Shown piece after piece: positions 8,568-18,112 of a stretch of 55,477 bases of DNA. Position 1 is the stretch's first letter; every line of letters begins with the position of its first letter. The position numbers and the translations under genes were made by a program. Source of the DNA: QUBU01 sp014337915. GTDB lineage: Bacteria; Pseudomonadota; Gammaproteobacteria; Steroidobacterales; GCA-2729495. The DNA lies in NCBI GenBank assembly GCA_030263395.1, contig SZOW01000017.1:1-55477 (forward strand). Reading direction: 5' to 3'. The notes below the pieces were generated by a model. The model had not been told where the DNA came from. It worked only from the letters and a program-made list of their open reading frames with translations, and did not search any database.

Positions 8568-9410
8568 TCAGCCATTCTGCTTGCGCATCGCGCGAAACTC
8601 CGCCGCCAGCCGCCGCAGCTTCGTCAGGTAGGCCCGCGGGTCGTGGTCCCCGCAGCGCTGGCCGCTCGCCAGGCGGAAGCCGCGGCGGGCGTAGGCATCG
8701 GCCACACCCGGCCCGCAGAGATGGGCCAGCGTGGCGATGTCCTGCAGCTGTGCGGGCGAAGCGCGGCGGATGCGGTGGCGCGCGAGGATGGCGTTGACCT
8801 GGCGGTCGAGCCAGGCCGCGGTCATCTCCGCCGCATGGCTCGGCACCACCCGGAAGTACAGCCAGTTGAACCAGCAGCTGCGCGGGTCGTTCCAGGGCCC
8901 GTCCTCCACCACGCGATGCCGGTGGATGCAGTAACGGCGCGCCTGGGCGAAGTTGCCATCGGTGATCTGGTACAGGCCGACGGCGCTGGAGGCGGGGCGG
9001 TAGACATCGAAGGGCGCATCCTGGCGCAGTGACAGCCGCCAGTAGGTGTGCACCACCGGGTTGCCCGAAGCCTCCGCCTGGGCCAGCGCCGCGAGGAACT
9101 CCGGCGGGATGGTCGCGGTGGAGTGCTGGATGAAAATCGGGCCGTAGGCCTTCCAGGTCTCCGCCGGCGTCTTGTGCAGGACCCCGCTGACCGGGAAGAA
9201 CAGCTCCGTGGGCTTGCGAATCACCTGGTAGGCGAGGTTGGCGAGCAGCGCCATGGTCGCCAGCGCCACGACCACCGTGGTGAACTGCAGGACCGCCGGG
9301 AGCCGTCGCAGCCGGCGCCACCCGCGGCGCAGCGCCGCGAGCCGGGACCGGCTGCGTGCAGGCCGCCTAGTAGTGCGGCGGGACTTCCGCGCGCGGGTCC
9401 GGCGGGCCAC
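8568..9410 (-). CDS. Membrane-anchored SLT-type lytic transglycosylase-like protein
   Basis: About 280 residues with a very arginine-rich N-terminus, one transmembrane segment (around LQFTTVVVALATMALLANL) and a periplasmic domain resembling the SLT lysozyme-like fold. The candidate catalytic glutamate is in LAALAQAEASGNP, and SSAVGLYQITDGNF matches the family GLMQ-type substrate motif. This suggests peptidoglycan cleavage at the cytoplasmic membrane surface. The start is uncertain. I chose GTG 9410, which overlaps the 3' end of slyX by 44 bases, because no ATG precedes the membrane helix in the non-overlapping part; a GTG just before the helix is the alternative. Six cysteines in the catalytic domain hint at disulphides. 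Confidence 0.65.
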   Translation of the reverse strand: MARRTRARKSRRTTRRPARSRSRLAALRRGWRRLRRLPAVLQFTTVVVALATMALLANLAYQVIRKPTELFFPVSGVLHKTPAETWKAYGPIFIQHSTATIPPEFLAALAQAEASGNPVVHTYWRLSLRQDAPFDVYRPASSAVGLYQITDGNFAQARRYCIHRHRVVEDGPWNDPRSCWFNWLYFRVVPSHAAEMTAAWLDRQVNAILARHRIRRASPAQLQDIATLAHLCGPGVADAYARRGFRLASGQRCGDHDPRAYLTKLRRLAAEFRAMRKQNG

Positions 9411-9594
9411 CGGTGCCGTCCATGGCGGCATCGAGCGCCGCCAGCTGCCGGGCGAGATCCTCGATGCGCGCGCGGGCCTGCTCCAGCTCCTGCTGCTGGC
9501 GCGCCAGCACGTCACTCAGCTCCTGGATGCTGCGCTCGAGGAAGGCGCACTTGAACTCGAGGGTCTCGATGCGTGGATCGGTGCCGGTGTTCAC
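9367..9594 (-). CDS. slyX: SlyX family coiled-coil protein, start codon inside a palindromic repeat
   Basis: Small 75-residue protein with the SlyX pattern: DPRIETLEFKCAFLERSI, a leucine-zipper-like coiled coil through residue 55 (QELSDVLARQQQELEQAR) and a proline-rich tail ending VPPHY, typical of SlyX. The cellular role of SlyX is not established. No ATG exists at the family's usual position. The only plausible starts are GTG 9594, inside the left arm of the palindromic element at 9577-9665, or ATG 9699, whose frame reads through the whole element from within the hlyD-like gene. I chose GTG 9594 because it gives normal family length. No Shine-Dalgarno is visible in front of it. Confidence 0.75.
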   Translation of the reverse strand: MNTGTDPRIETLEFKCAFLERSIQELSDVLARQQQELEQARARIEDLARQLAALDAAMDGTGGPPDPRAEVPPHY

Positions 9595-9665
9595 AAATTG
9601 ACTTGCCAGAAGGTGTAGCGCGAATTCTGCGGCCGACAAGTCAATAAGTGAACACCGGCACCGAT
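9577..9665. repeat. Palindromic element, family A, copy 1 (between hlyD-like and slyX)
   Basis: Imperfect inverted repeat with 29-bp arms (9577-9605 and 9637-9665) differing at two positions, and a 31-base loop. The arm core is TTCACTTATTGACTTG on one side. The same arms recur at 50252-50318. The element begins 5 bases after the stop of the hlyD-like gene and its other arm encodes the first codons of slyX, including the GTG start. The two mismatched bases in the slyX-proximal arm change TAA to TTT in the slyX frame, so a stop present in the consensus arm is missing here. It looks like a REP/MITE-type mobile palindrome. Confidence 0.85.
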
Positions 9666-9670
9666 GCAGG

Positions 9671-10885
9671 TCAGCCGCGCGCTTTGACGCGGGTGCCATC
9701 GGCGACGCGCTCGCCGGGCTGGAGGATCACCTCGTCGCCGGCGGCGAGGCCGCGGGTGACTTCAGCTTCCAGGCCGTTGGCGAGGCCGATGTCGACGTGG
9801 CGCAGCCGCGCGCGGCCGTCGTCGTTGATGAACACCGCCCAGCTGTCGCCGTCGCGGAACAGCGCTGCCTGCGGCAGCTTCATCGCCTGCGCCGCCGCGG
9901 CGAGAACGATGCGCGGCTCCACCCGGTAGCCGTGGCCGAGCCGGCGCCAGCGTTCGGGCGGATCGGTGAAGTCGATGATGACGTTGACCCGCTGCTCCTC
10001 GATGCCGAGCGCGGAGACCTTGGTGAAGCCGTAGGGCTCGACGCGCCGCACCTTGCCGGCCAGCGCGCCATCGCCGCCCCAGGCTTCGATGCGCACCACC
10101 TGGCCGGGCCGCACCTTCACGGCCTCGGTGGAGAGCAGGTCGGTGACGATCTCGAGATCGCTGGTGTCGCCGACCTCGAGCAGCGGCGCGCCCGAGGTGA
10201 CGACGCCCTCGCTCTCCTTCAGCACGCGCAGCACGCTACCGCTCACCGGCGAGAACACGTCGACGCAGTCGCAGTCGGCACCGCGGCGCCGCCGGACCAG
10301 GCCGGGCGCCAGCAGCCTGGCCTGGGCCTGCGCCAGCTCGGACTCGCGCGTCCGCTGGCCGGCACGCGCTTCCTCGACCGCAGCCGCGGCGCTGCGCGCG
10401 CGGCGCTCGGCGGCATCCAGGTCGTTCGCCGAAATGCTGTGGCTGGCCGCCAGGCCGCGATAGCGCTGCAGTTCCGCGTTGGCGAAGTCGAGGTCGGCAA
10501 GGGTTCGGGCCACGGTGGCCACCGCCTGCTTCTGCGCGGCCTGCGCGGCCTGCACGCCGGCGCGGGCCTCGGCCTCGCTGCGCCGGTCAAGGAAGGCGGG
10601 GTCGCCGGGTTCGATGCGCGCCATCACCGTCTGCCGGGCCAGCACCGCATCACCCGCCTTGAGCGCAATGCGCTGCATCAGCCCGGGCAGCGGCGCGGAG
10701 ACGACGTAGGCTTCCTTCACCCGGGTCTCGCCCTCGTCGCTGACCGTTTCCTCGATGGGCCCGAGCGTGACCCGGGCGAAATCCACCGCCACCGCGCGCG
10801 GCCAGGACAGCCAGAGGATGCCGAGCGCGGTGACGGCTGCGATCGGCAGCCACAGCAGCAGGCGACGCTGGTCCGGCGTGGGCAT
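9671..10885 (-). CDS. HlyD-family periplasmic adaptor of an ABC exporter
   Basis: Adaptor (membrane fusion) protein of 404 residues. It has one N-terminal membrane anchor (WLPIAAVTALGILWL), a lipoyl/barrel-sandwich half near VSAPLPGLMQRIALKAGDAV, a long alanine-rich coiled-coil hairpin (about residues 100-195), the second lipoyl half near VFSPVSGSVLRVLKESEGVV, and a beta-barrel and membrane-proximal domain to the end. It is encoded 3 bases after the permease, and with the permease and ATPase it forms a MacAB-like tripartite exporter; no TolC gene is present in this operon. A cysteine pair (DCDC) just before the second lipoyl half is unusual. The substrate is unknown. Confidence 0.85.
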   Translation of the reverse strand: MPTPDQRRLLLWLPIAAVTALGILWLSWPRAVAVDFARVTLGPIEETVSDEGETRVKEAYVVSAPLPGLMQRIALKAGDAVLARQTVMARIEPGDPAFLDRRSEAEARAGVQAAQAAQKQAVATVARTLADLDFANAELQRYRGLAASHSISANDLDAAERRARSAAAAVEEARAGQRTRESELAQAQARLLAPGLVRRRRGADCDCVDVFSPVSGSVLRVLKESEGVVTSGAPLLEVGDTSDLEIVTDLLSTEAVKVRPGQVVRIEAWGGDGALAGKVRRVEPYGFTKVSALGIEEQRVNVIIDFTDPPERWRRLGHGYRVEPRIVLAAAAQAMKLPQAALFRDGDSWAVFINDDGRARLRHVDIGLANGLEAEVTRGLAAGDEVILQPGERVADGTRVKARG

Positions 10886-10888
10886 CGG

Positions 10889-13254
10889 CTACTCCCGCGT
10901 CTTCAGCACGGCGATGAGGTCGAGCCGGTCCACGCGCCGGCGCACCAGCAGCGCCGAGGCCAGCGTGGCGCCGAGGCCGATCAGCATGGCGATGGCATAG
11001 GTGGAGGCCTGGATGGCCAGCGGGATGCGGAACAGCTCGGTGGTGAAGGAGGAAACCATGATGCTCGCGATGACGTAACCCATGAGGCAGCCCAGCGGCA
11101 GGGCGACGAAGGTCAGCAGTCCCACTTCGCCCAGCAGGATGTAGGAGATCTCCGCCCGGGTGAAGCCGAGCACCCGCAATGTCGCCAGCTCCCGCCCCCG
11201 TTCCGAGAGGGCGATGCGCGCGGAATTGTAGGTCACGCCGAAGGCCAGCGTGCAGGCAAAGACCACGAAAAAGGAGACGTAGATCAGCAGGGTCCGCGCC
11301 AGGGTATCGTGGAAGGTGCGCACCGCCGCGTCCTTCAGGGTGATGAAGCTGATCCTGGGAGTTTCCTTGAGCTTGCGGAACAGCTCCAGCCGCCGGCTGG
11401 CGTCGAGGCGCAGCTGCACGGCGGTGACGCTGTCCTGCTCGCGCATCAGGCGGTTGAGCGCATCGATGTCGATGTAGGCCGGGCTGCCGATGTAGGTCTC
11501 GAAGGTGGCGACCACCGGGATCTGCAGCAGCGGTCGGCGGCCCTCCAGCACCTGCGCGCTGACCACGTCACCGACCTTCACCGCCAGCATCTGCGCCAGC
11601 ATGGTGGAGATGACCAGCCCCCCGGGTGGCATGTCGAGCGCGTGGCCCGCGGCGTCGAAGACATGCTGCAGCTCCTGGTGCGCGGGCACGCCCTGCAGGG
11701 CCTGTCGCTCCTCGCGCGGCCCGAAACGCAGCCGCGCCGGCACCACCCGCAGCGGTTCGGCGCTGATCACGCCATCGAGCCGCGCAAGCTCGCGCAGCAC
11801 CTGGCGCGAGCGCGGCTCAGCGAAGCCCACCGTGACGTCCTGGCCCTGGGCCTGGAGGAAATACACGTCGGCGATGCGGTCGATGGCGTCCATCCACATC
11901 ATGGAGCTGACCAGCACCGCCACCGCCATGCCGATGCCGACGCTGGTGGTGAAGGAGCGGGCTGGCCAGCGGCCGATCTGCCGCAGCAGGATGCGGCTCG
12001 GCTGGTCCATGGCGCGGAACAGCCGCCAGCGCGCCAGCCCCGTGCGCCGGAACAGCGGTGGCGCCGGCGGCCGCATCGCCTCGGCCGGTGGCAGCGTCGC
12101 GCCCTGGCGCACGGCGCCGAGCGCGCCGATCAGGCCCGCTGCGAGGCTGGCGACGCTCGCCAGCACGAAGGGCCCGGCACCAGGGGAGTACAGCAGGAAG
12201 GGAAAGCGGTAGAACTCCGCGTACAGCCGGGTGTTGGTCAGGCCCAGCCACCAGCCGAGCGCGCAGCCGATCACGATGCCGACCACACCGATGCCGAGCA
12301 CCAGCTTCACGTAGTGCCAGGCGATGCTGCGATTGGCATAGCCGAAGGCCTTGAGCAGCCCGATCTCGCTGCGCTCCACGGCGATCAGCCGTGACAGCAC
12401 CATGTTGGTGAGGAACGCCGCCACTGCGAGGAACACCGTGGGCAGGATGCTCGCCAGCGATTTCAGCTGCTCGATCTCGTTCATCAGGAACCAGTTCGAG
12501 ATCTGATCCTTACGCGCGATGGCGCCGACGCCGCCGTAGCGGGCGAGCAGCTGGTCGATGCGGGCAATGACGCCGTCCGGGCTGGCGCCGTGCAGCAGCG
12601 TGAGTGAGACATCGTTGAAGGCGCCATCGAGGTCGTAGGCCGCCTGCATGGCCTTCTCGTCCAGCCAGATCACGCCGAAGCGGCGGTCGTCGGGCATCAG
12701 CGCGCCCGGGCCGATGGTGTAGACATACTCGGGCGAGAGCCCCAGGCCCACCACCGTCAGTTCCTGCCAGTGGCCGTTCATGATGGCGCGCAAAGTCGAC
12801 CCGGGAACCAGGCCGTGGGCCTCGGCGAAGGGCTCGGCCAGCACGCATTCGTTGCCGGCCACCGGCATCCGCCCGCGGGTCAGGGCGACGCGGTTGAGTG
12901 CGGTGGCAGCATCCGGCGGCAGCGACACCAGCTGGCCGATCACCGGCTCCTCGAAGCCGCGCACATCGAGCACCGCGCTCCGGACGACGCGGGTGCTGAC
13001 CGACTCCACGCCCGGGATCAGGCGGATGCGCTCGGCCAGGTGCTCGGGCGCCCGCTCGACGCGGGCGAAGACCTGCGCGAAGCGGTAGCGGTCGTAGTAG
13101 GCCTCCGCCGTGTTGCCCAGCGCCTCGATGGAGGTCAGCGACATGCACATCAGGCCGACGCCCGAGGCCATGACCAGCGCGATGGCCAGCACCTGCGCGC
13201 GCAGCCGCCAGAGGTCGCGCAGCAGCTTGCGATTCAGCGGCGACAGGCTGGCGC

Positions 13255-13261
<7 letters not shown>
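10889..13261 (-). CDS. ABC transporter permease, duplicated FtsX/MacB-like type
   Basis: Permease of 790 residues with the two-repeat architecture of large FtsX-domain (DUF214-type) permeases. There is an N-terminal membrane helix (VLAIALVMASGVGLM), a periplasmic MacB-PCD-like domain, three helices around residues 265-385, a second half with its own helix and periplasmic domain, and a final three-helix FtsX block to the C-terminus (TLLIYVSFFVVFACTLAF, then VGLLTFVALPLGCLMGY). Such permeases act as mechanotransmitters for export of lipids, lipoproteins or peptides from the inner membrane. The start overlaps the ATPase gene by 7 bases, so translation is probably coupled. It belongs to the mprF-acvB-ABC-hlyD transcription unit. 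Confidence 0.87.
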
Positions 13262-13955
<694 letters not shown>

Positions 13956-13959
<4 letters not shown>

Positions 13960-15413
13960 GGCGGCGCTGCAGGCCGGGACGACGTGGATGCCGGCGGCAG
14001 GGCGCCGAGGATGGCCTTGCCCAGCTCGGCGTAGGCGCCATCGAAATGGTGCCCGCCCGGCAGGCGCAGCGTGTGGATGCCGGGCCCGTGCAGCGCCGGG
14101 CAGAGCGTATCGCCCTCGTCGGCGCCGTACAGGCAGAGCAGGGGCAGGCCCTGCAGGCGCTGCGCCTCCGGCGCCAGCGGCAGGCCCTTGCCGCTGCTGC
14201 CCACCCAGTCGCTGAAGTGGAACTCGAATCCCGCGGCCTGGCCTGGCGCCAGCAGTGCGAGCAGCGCCACCTGCGCGCGTGTCGCTGCCGGCAGGCGGTT
14301 GAGCATCGGCAGCAGGGTGTTGGCACCGAAGGAGTAGCCGACGAGGATCACCCGGTCCTTGTGCCAGGTGGCGAGATAGTGGTGGATGACGCGGTCGAGG
14401 TCCTGCGCGGCGCCCTCCGGCGTGCGCGCCTTCCAGAAGTAGCGCAGCGAATCCCAGCCGACCACCGGGATGCCGGCCGCCGCCAGCACGTCGGCCAGCT
14501 CGCGGTCGAGCCCGGCCCAGCCGCCGTCGCCGGAGAGCATGATCGCCAGCTCCGGCTGCGACGCGCCGCGGGCGGCGACTTCCACCAGCGGCAGGCCGGC
14601 GACGCTCGCGCCCGACGCCCCTGGGCTGGCCGCCGCCGATGCGGCCACGGGCGCCGGTGGCGGCTGGCTGAGTTCGTCATAGGCGGCGAGGAACTGCGCG
14701 AGGTAGTTCTTCTCCACGCTGAAGCCGTGGCCCACCTTCGGCAGCGCGATGAAGCGCGCGCCGGGGACCTGCGCGACGAACGCCCGTGTCACGCGGTAAT
14801 CGCTGACCTGGTCCTGCTCGCCGTGCAGGGCGATCCAGGGTTCCTTCAGTTGCGTTGCCGGCCGGAAGCGGTAGCCGTGGGGCTGCACGGGGTCGGAGTC
14901 GAGGCCCACGCCGTCACCCCGGCACATGGGCCTGGCCCAGGGCAGCTCGACGCCGAAGCCAAGGCTCAGCGCGCCACGGAACGTGCCCTGCGGGGACTGC
15001 ACCAGCGAGGTGTAGGCCAGCGTCGCCCCGGAGGAGTAACCGACCAGCAGCGGTCTGGTGTAGGCCCGGAATCGATAGTGTTCCTCGAGGGCATGCGCCA
15101 GCTCCTCGAGGTCGCCGGCGGTGTAGATGCACTTGTCGCTGGTGTCGCGCAGCGTCTTGCCCCAGCGCGGCACGTCGATGCCGGCCACCAGCGCGCCGCG
15201 TTCGGCCAGGTGGCCGGCCATCTCCAGCACGCCCTCGCCCCAGCCGCCATCGCCGGACAGGAACAGCACCAGTTCGCGGGGCTCGCCCTGCGGCGGGTAC
15301 AGGTGGATGGTGCCGAAGCGGCCGTACTCCAGCGTGGCTGTTGCTGCCAGGGCGCTGGTCGCGGCGAGCGTCAGCGCGAGCAGCGCCGGCAGGATCGTGG
15401 CGGTTCTACGCAT
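13956..15413 (-). CDS. acvB: AcvB/VirJ-family periplasmic serine hydrolase (lysyl-PG hydrolase type)
   Basis: Secreted protein of 485 residues with a signal peptide (about residues 1-23) and two tandem alpha/beta-hydrolase-like halves, the long AcvB architecture rather than the single-domain VirJ. The two halves share the motif LSGDGGWG/A (near residues 50 and 295) and have nucleophile-elbow motifs GYSSGA and GYSFGA. Candidate acid and histidine residues include KVGHGF and GGHHFDGAYAELG. In Agrobacterium AcvB hydrolyses aminoacylated phosphatidylglycerol, and rhizobial homologues are paired with an MprF (LpiA). Here the gene overlaps mprF by 8 bases, the same pairing, so synthesis and turnover of lysyl-PG are probably co-expressed. 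The downstream ABC genes overlap it too. Confidence 0.85.
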
Positions 15414-18009
15414 GCCTGTGGGTCTCCCTGGTCGTGTCCGGCGCCGGCTTGCCGACGGCGCCGCCGATGCCGCCCGAGATCAGCGTGGTGACGTCGAGCA
15501 GCACGCGGGGCAGGGCGACGCCCCCCGGCGCGGCCAGGTAGCGCGGGCGCCATTGCGGCAGGAACTTCTCCTTGTACTGCCGCAGCCCCTCGAAGTTGTA
15601 GAAATTCTCGCCGTAGCGGTAGACCAGCCGCCCGAGCCGGTGCCAGGGCGGCGCCAGGCGGTGCTCCTCCAGCCCCGCCAGCGGCGCCATGCCGAGGCTG
15701 AACCACTGGAAGCCCTGCGCCTTGCACCAGAGCATGATCTCCACGAACAGGTAATCCATGATGCCCCGGGGTGCGGCCTGCGAATGGCGCATGAGGTCCA
15801 CCGACACCTCGATACCGCGCGCGCCGGGCCAGAGGTTGGCGAAGGCGACGAGTTCACCGCCGCTTTCCACCAGCGCGCAGGGGAAACGGCACAGATAGTC
15901 TGTATCGAAGTAGCCGAGCGAGAAGCCTTTCTCCGCGGCCGACTTGGCCGCGAGCCAGTCATCCGAGACCCGGCGCAGCGCCGGCAGCAGTGCCGGCAGC
16001 TCCGCGGCCGCCGCCACCCGGAAGCTCGCGCCCTCGCGCTCCGCCTTGCGCCGTGCCTGGCGCAGGTGGGCGCGCGCGCTGCCCTCGATGGTGAACTCCT
16101 CGAGGCGCACGCGGGCCTCCTCGCCGAGCTTGCTGAGCGAGAGCCCGGCATCGATGTAGGCCGGCAGGTTGTCGCCCGCCACCTGGTAGAACACGCAGCG
16201 GCCACCGCCGCGGTCGCAGAGTTCGCGGAACTGCCACACCAGTTCGCCGCGCTCCTCGTCGGCGGCCACCGGATCGCCCATGGCGATCCAGCTGTGGCCG
16301 GAGATGCCGTACATGATGAAGCCCTGGCCCGAGGCGCTGAACAGCAGGCTCTTGTCCCCCAGCAGGGCGAGGTTGCCGGTCGGGGATTCCACCGCCTGGA
16401 GCACCGCCGCCGCCCGCCCGATATCCGCCGCGCTGGCCGGCTGCGCGCTGCGGCGCGCGGGCTGCAGCAGCCGCCAGCTCGCGGCCACGCCCAGGCCGAG
16501 TACCGCGACCAGGCTGCCGCGGAGCATGCGCGGCGCGTTGGCGTCGAAGGCGAACTGCCACCACAGCTCGTTCTGGTAGGGCACCTCGCGCTGCGCGATC
16601 AGCCCGACCCAGATCGAGGCGCCGATCGCCATGGCGACCGCGGCGAGCCAGCGCGGCTCCAGCGGCTCGGCCAGCAGCGAAGCGCGCCGGTAGAACTGCC
16701 GGCGCGTGGCGTAGAGCGCCAGCAGGACCAGCAGCAGCATGGCGCTCTCTTCGTAGTCCAGGCCCTTGAGCAGCGAGGCGACGATGCCCGCGCCGAGCAG
16801 CCAGAGCATCAGGTGCCAGGCGGCATCCAGGCGGTAGTACAGGCCGCGTGCCAGCAACAGCAGCGCGACGCCGATGGCGCTGCCGGCGAGCTGCGAGATC
16901 TCCAGCACCGGCAGCGGCAGGAAGCCCTGCAACAGCCGGATGCGCTCGGCCAGCGCCGGGGTCGCGCCCGAGAACAGCAGCACCACGCCGGCGAGGAAGG
17001 CCAGCATCGCCATCGCCGGGGGCACCACGAAGTCCAGCGAGCGGCGCGTCCAGTCCCAGGCGACGCGCAGGCGCCGGCGCTGCCGCCAGGCCTCGAAGCC
17101 ACAGAGCAGCGCGATGGCGAGCAGGAACGGCAGCACGAAGTAGATGACGCGGTAGGCGAGCAGGGCACCGAGCAGCGGGCCCGGTGCGGCGGCCGGCATC
17201 AGCAGCAGCAGCATCGACTCGAACACGCCGAGGCCGCCGGGGACGGTGCTCACTGCGCCCACCACCAGCGCCACCATGTAGAGGCCGGCGAAGCTGGTGA
17301 ACGAAGTGGCCGCTTCCGCGGGCAGCAGGGCGTAGAGCACGCCGCAGGCGAGCAGCAGGTCGGTCGCGGAAACGGCGATCTGCAACAGCGTCGTCGGCCA
17401 GGCTGGCAGCGGCAGCGACCAGCCGCCCAGCCTGAGTGGTTCGCGCCGCCACGCCGTCAGCGCGACCCAGCCGGCAACCAGCACCAGCACCAGCATACCC
17501 AGCAGCTGCGACAGGGCGGGCGCGGCATGCAGCAGCGAGGCGGCGTTGCCGGCGTCGATGATCAGCGAGAATCCGGTCAGCAGACCGGCACCGAGGTGGA
17601 AGGTGAGGGCGCAGAACACCACGACCTGGGTGATCTCCGCGGCGCCCAGCCCGGCCAGCGAGTACAGGCGGTAGCGCATGGCACCGGCGGAGAGGGTCAC
17701 CATGCCGACGCTGTGGCCGAATGCCCAGGCGATGAACGAGGTGGCGGCGGCGCGGCCGTAGGGCAGCCGGCAGCCGACCTCGCGCAGGGCCAGCAGGTCG
17801 TAGAGCGTCAGTACCGCGTAGCTGCCCGCGGCCAGCAGCAGGGCCAGCGCGATGGCGCCTCGGCCGATGCCGGCGCTGGCGGCGAGGATGTCCTGCAACC
17901 GCAGCTCGCCGCTGAGCTGGTGGAGGGTGACGAGGGCGATGCCGAAGGCAAGCGCCATCGTCACGGCCGGCAGCATCCTGATCCAGCGTCGTGGCATGTC
18001 GGGCGCCAT
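15406..18009 (-). CDS. mprF: MprF/LpiA: lysylphosphatidylglycerol synthase and flippase
   Basis: Inner-membrane protein of 867 residues, the usual size of two-domain MprF. An N-terminal flippase part with many transmembrane helices (about residues 10-530) includes the conserved SFIAWAFGHSVGM and TVPGGLGVFESMLL segments. A cytosolic DUF2156-type synthase domain follows (about 550-850), with ALLGDKSLLFSASGQGFIMY, FEVSVDLMRH-like strands and WFSLGMAPLAGLE near the end. It transfers lysine or another amino acid from charged tRNA to phosphatidylglycerol, lowering surface charge and raising resistance to cationic peptides and acid. It is the first gene of the operon with acvB and the ABC exporter. 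No PmrA-type box is visible immediately upstream. Confidence 0.92.
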   Translation of the reverse strand: MAPDMPRRWIRMLPAVTMALAFGIALVTLHQLSGELRLQDILAASAGIGRGAIALALLLAAGSYAVLTLYDLLALREVGCRLPYGRAAATSFIAWAFGHSVGMVTLSAGAMRYRLYSLAGLGAAEITQVVVFCALTFHLGAGLLTGFSLIIDAGNAASLLHAAPALSQLLGMLVLVLVAGWVALTAWRREPLRLGGWSLPLPAWPTTLLQIAVSATDLLLACGVLYALLPAEAATSFTSFAGLYMVALVVGAVSTVPGGLGVFESMLLLLMPAAAPGPLLGALLAYRVIYFVLPFLLAIALLCGFEAWRQRRRLRVAWDWTRRSLDFVVPPAMAMLAFLAGVVLLFSGATPALAERIRLLQGFLPLPVLEISQLAGSAIGVALLLLARGLYYRLDAAWHLMLWLLGAGIVASLLKGLDYEESAMLLLVLLALYATRRQFYRRASLLAEPLEPRWLAAVAMAIGASIWVGLIAQREVPYQNELWWQFAFDANAPRMLRGSLVAVLGLGVAASWRLLQPARRSAQPASAADIGRAAAVLQAVESPTGNLALLGDKSLLFSASGQGFIMYGISGHSWIAMGDPVAADEERGELVWQFRELCDRGGGRCVFYQVAGDNLPAYIDAGLSLSKLGEEARVRLEEFTIEGSARAHLRQARRKAEREGASFRVAAAAELPALLPALRRVSDDWLAAKSAAEKGFSLGYFDTDYLCRFPCALVESGGELVAFANLWPGARGIEVSVDLMRHSQAAPRGIMDYLFVEIMLWCKAQGFQWFSLGMAPLAGLEEHRLAPPWHRLGRLVYRYGENFYNFEGLRQYKEKFLPQWRPRYLAAPGGVALPRVLLDVTTLISGGIGGAVGKPAPDTTRETHRHA

Positions 18010-18052
18010 TATCAGCCAATATCCGCGCCAGTGCCGTCGTCGTGGAGCAGGT

Positions 18053-18082
18053 AAAAAAAGGCCGGAAGCGTCACTTCCGGCC
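18053..18082 (-). terminator. Rho-independent terminator after the Do-type protease gene
   Basis: A perfect 9-bp stem (GGCCGGAAG / CTTCCGGCC, 18060-18082) with a five-base loop is followed, reading the minus strand, by seven thymidines (the A-run at 18053-18059). It lies about 30 bases beyond the stop of the protease gene and 44 bases before the mprF start, so it separates the two transcripts. Confidence 0.92.
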
Positions 18083-18112
18083 GAGGTCGGGACTGATGCT
18101 GACTAAGGGTGG

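Noticed and set aside
9797..12394. An 865-codon plus-strand frame opposite the adaptor and permease
   Set aside because: Antisense shadow; no start signal, no domain, and the minus-strand genes are certain.
15127..18054. A 975-codon plus-strand frame opposite mprF
   Set aside because: Antisense shadow, Gln/Arg/His-rich; mprF on the other strand is unambiguous.
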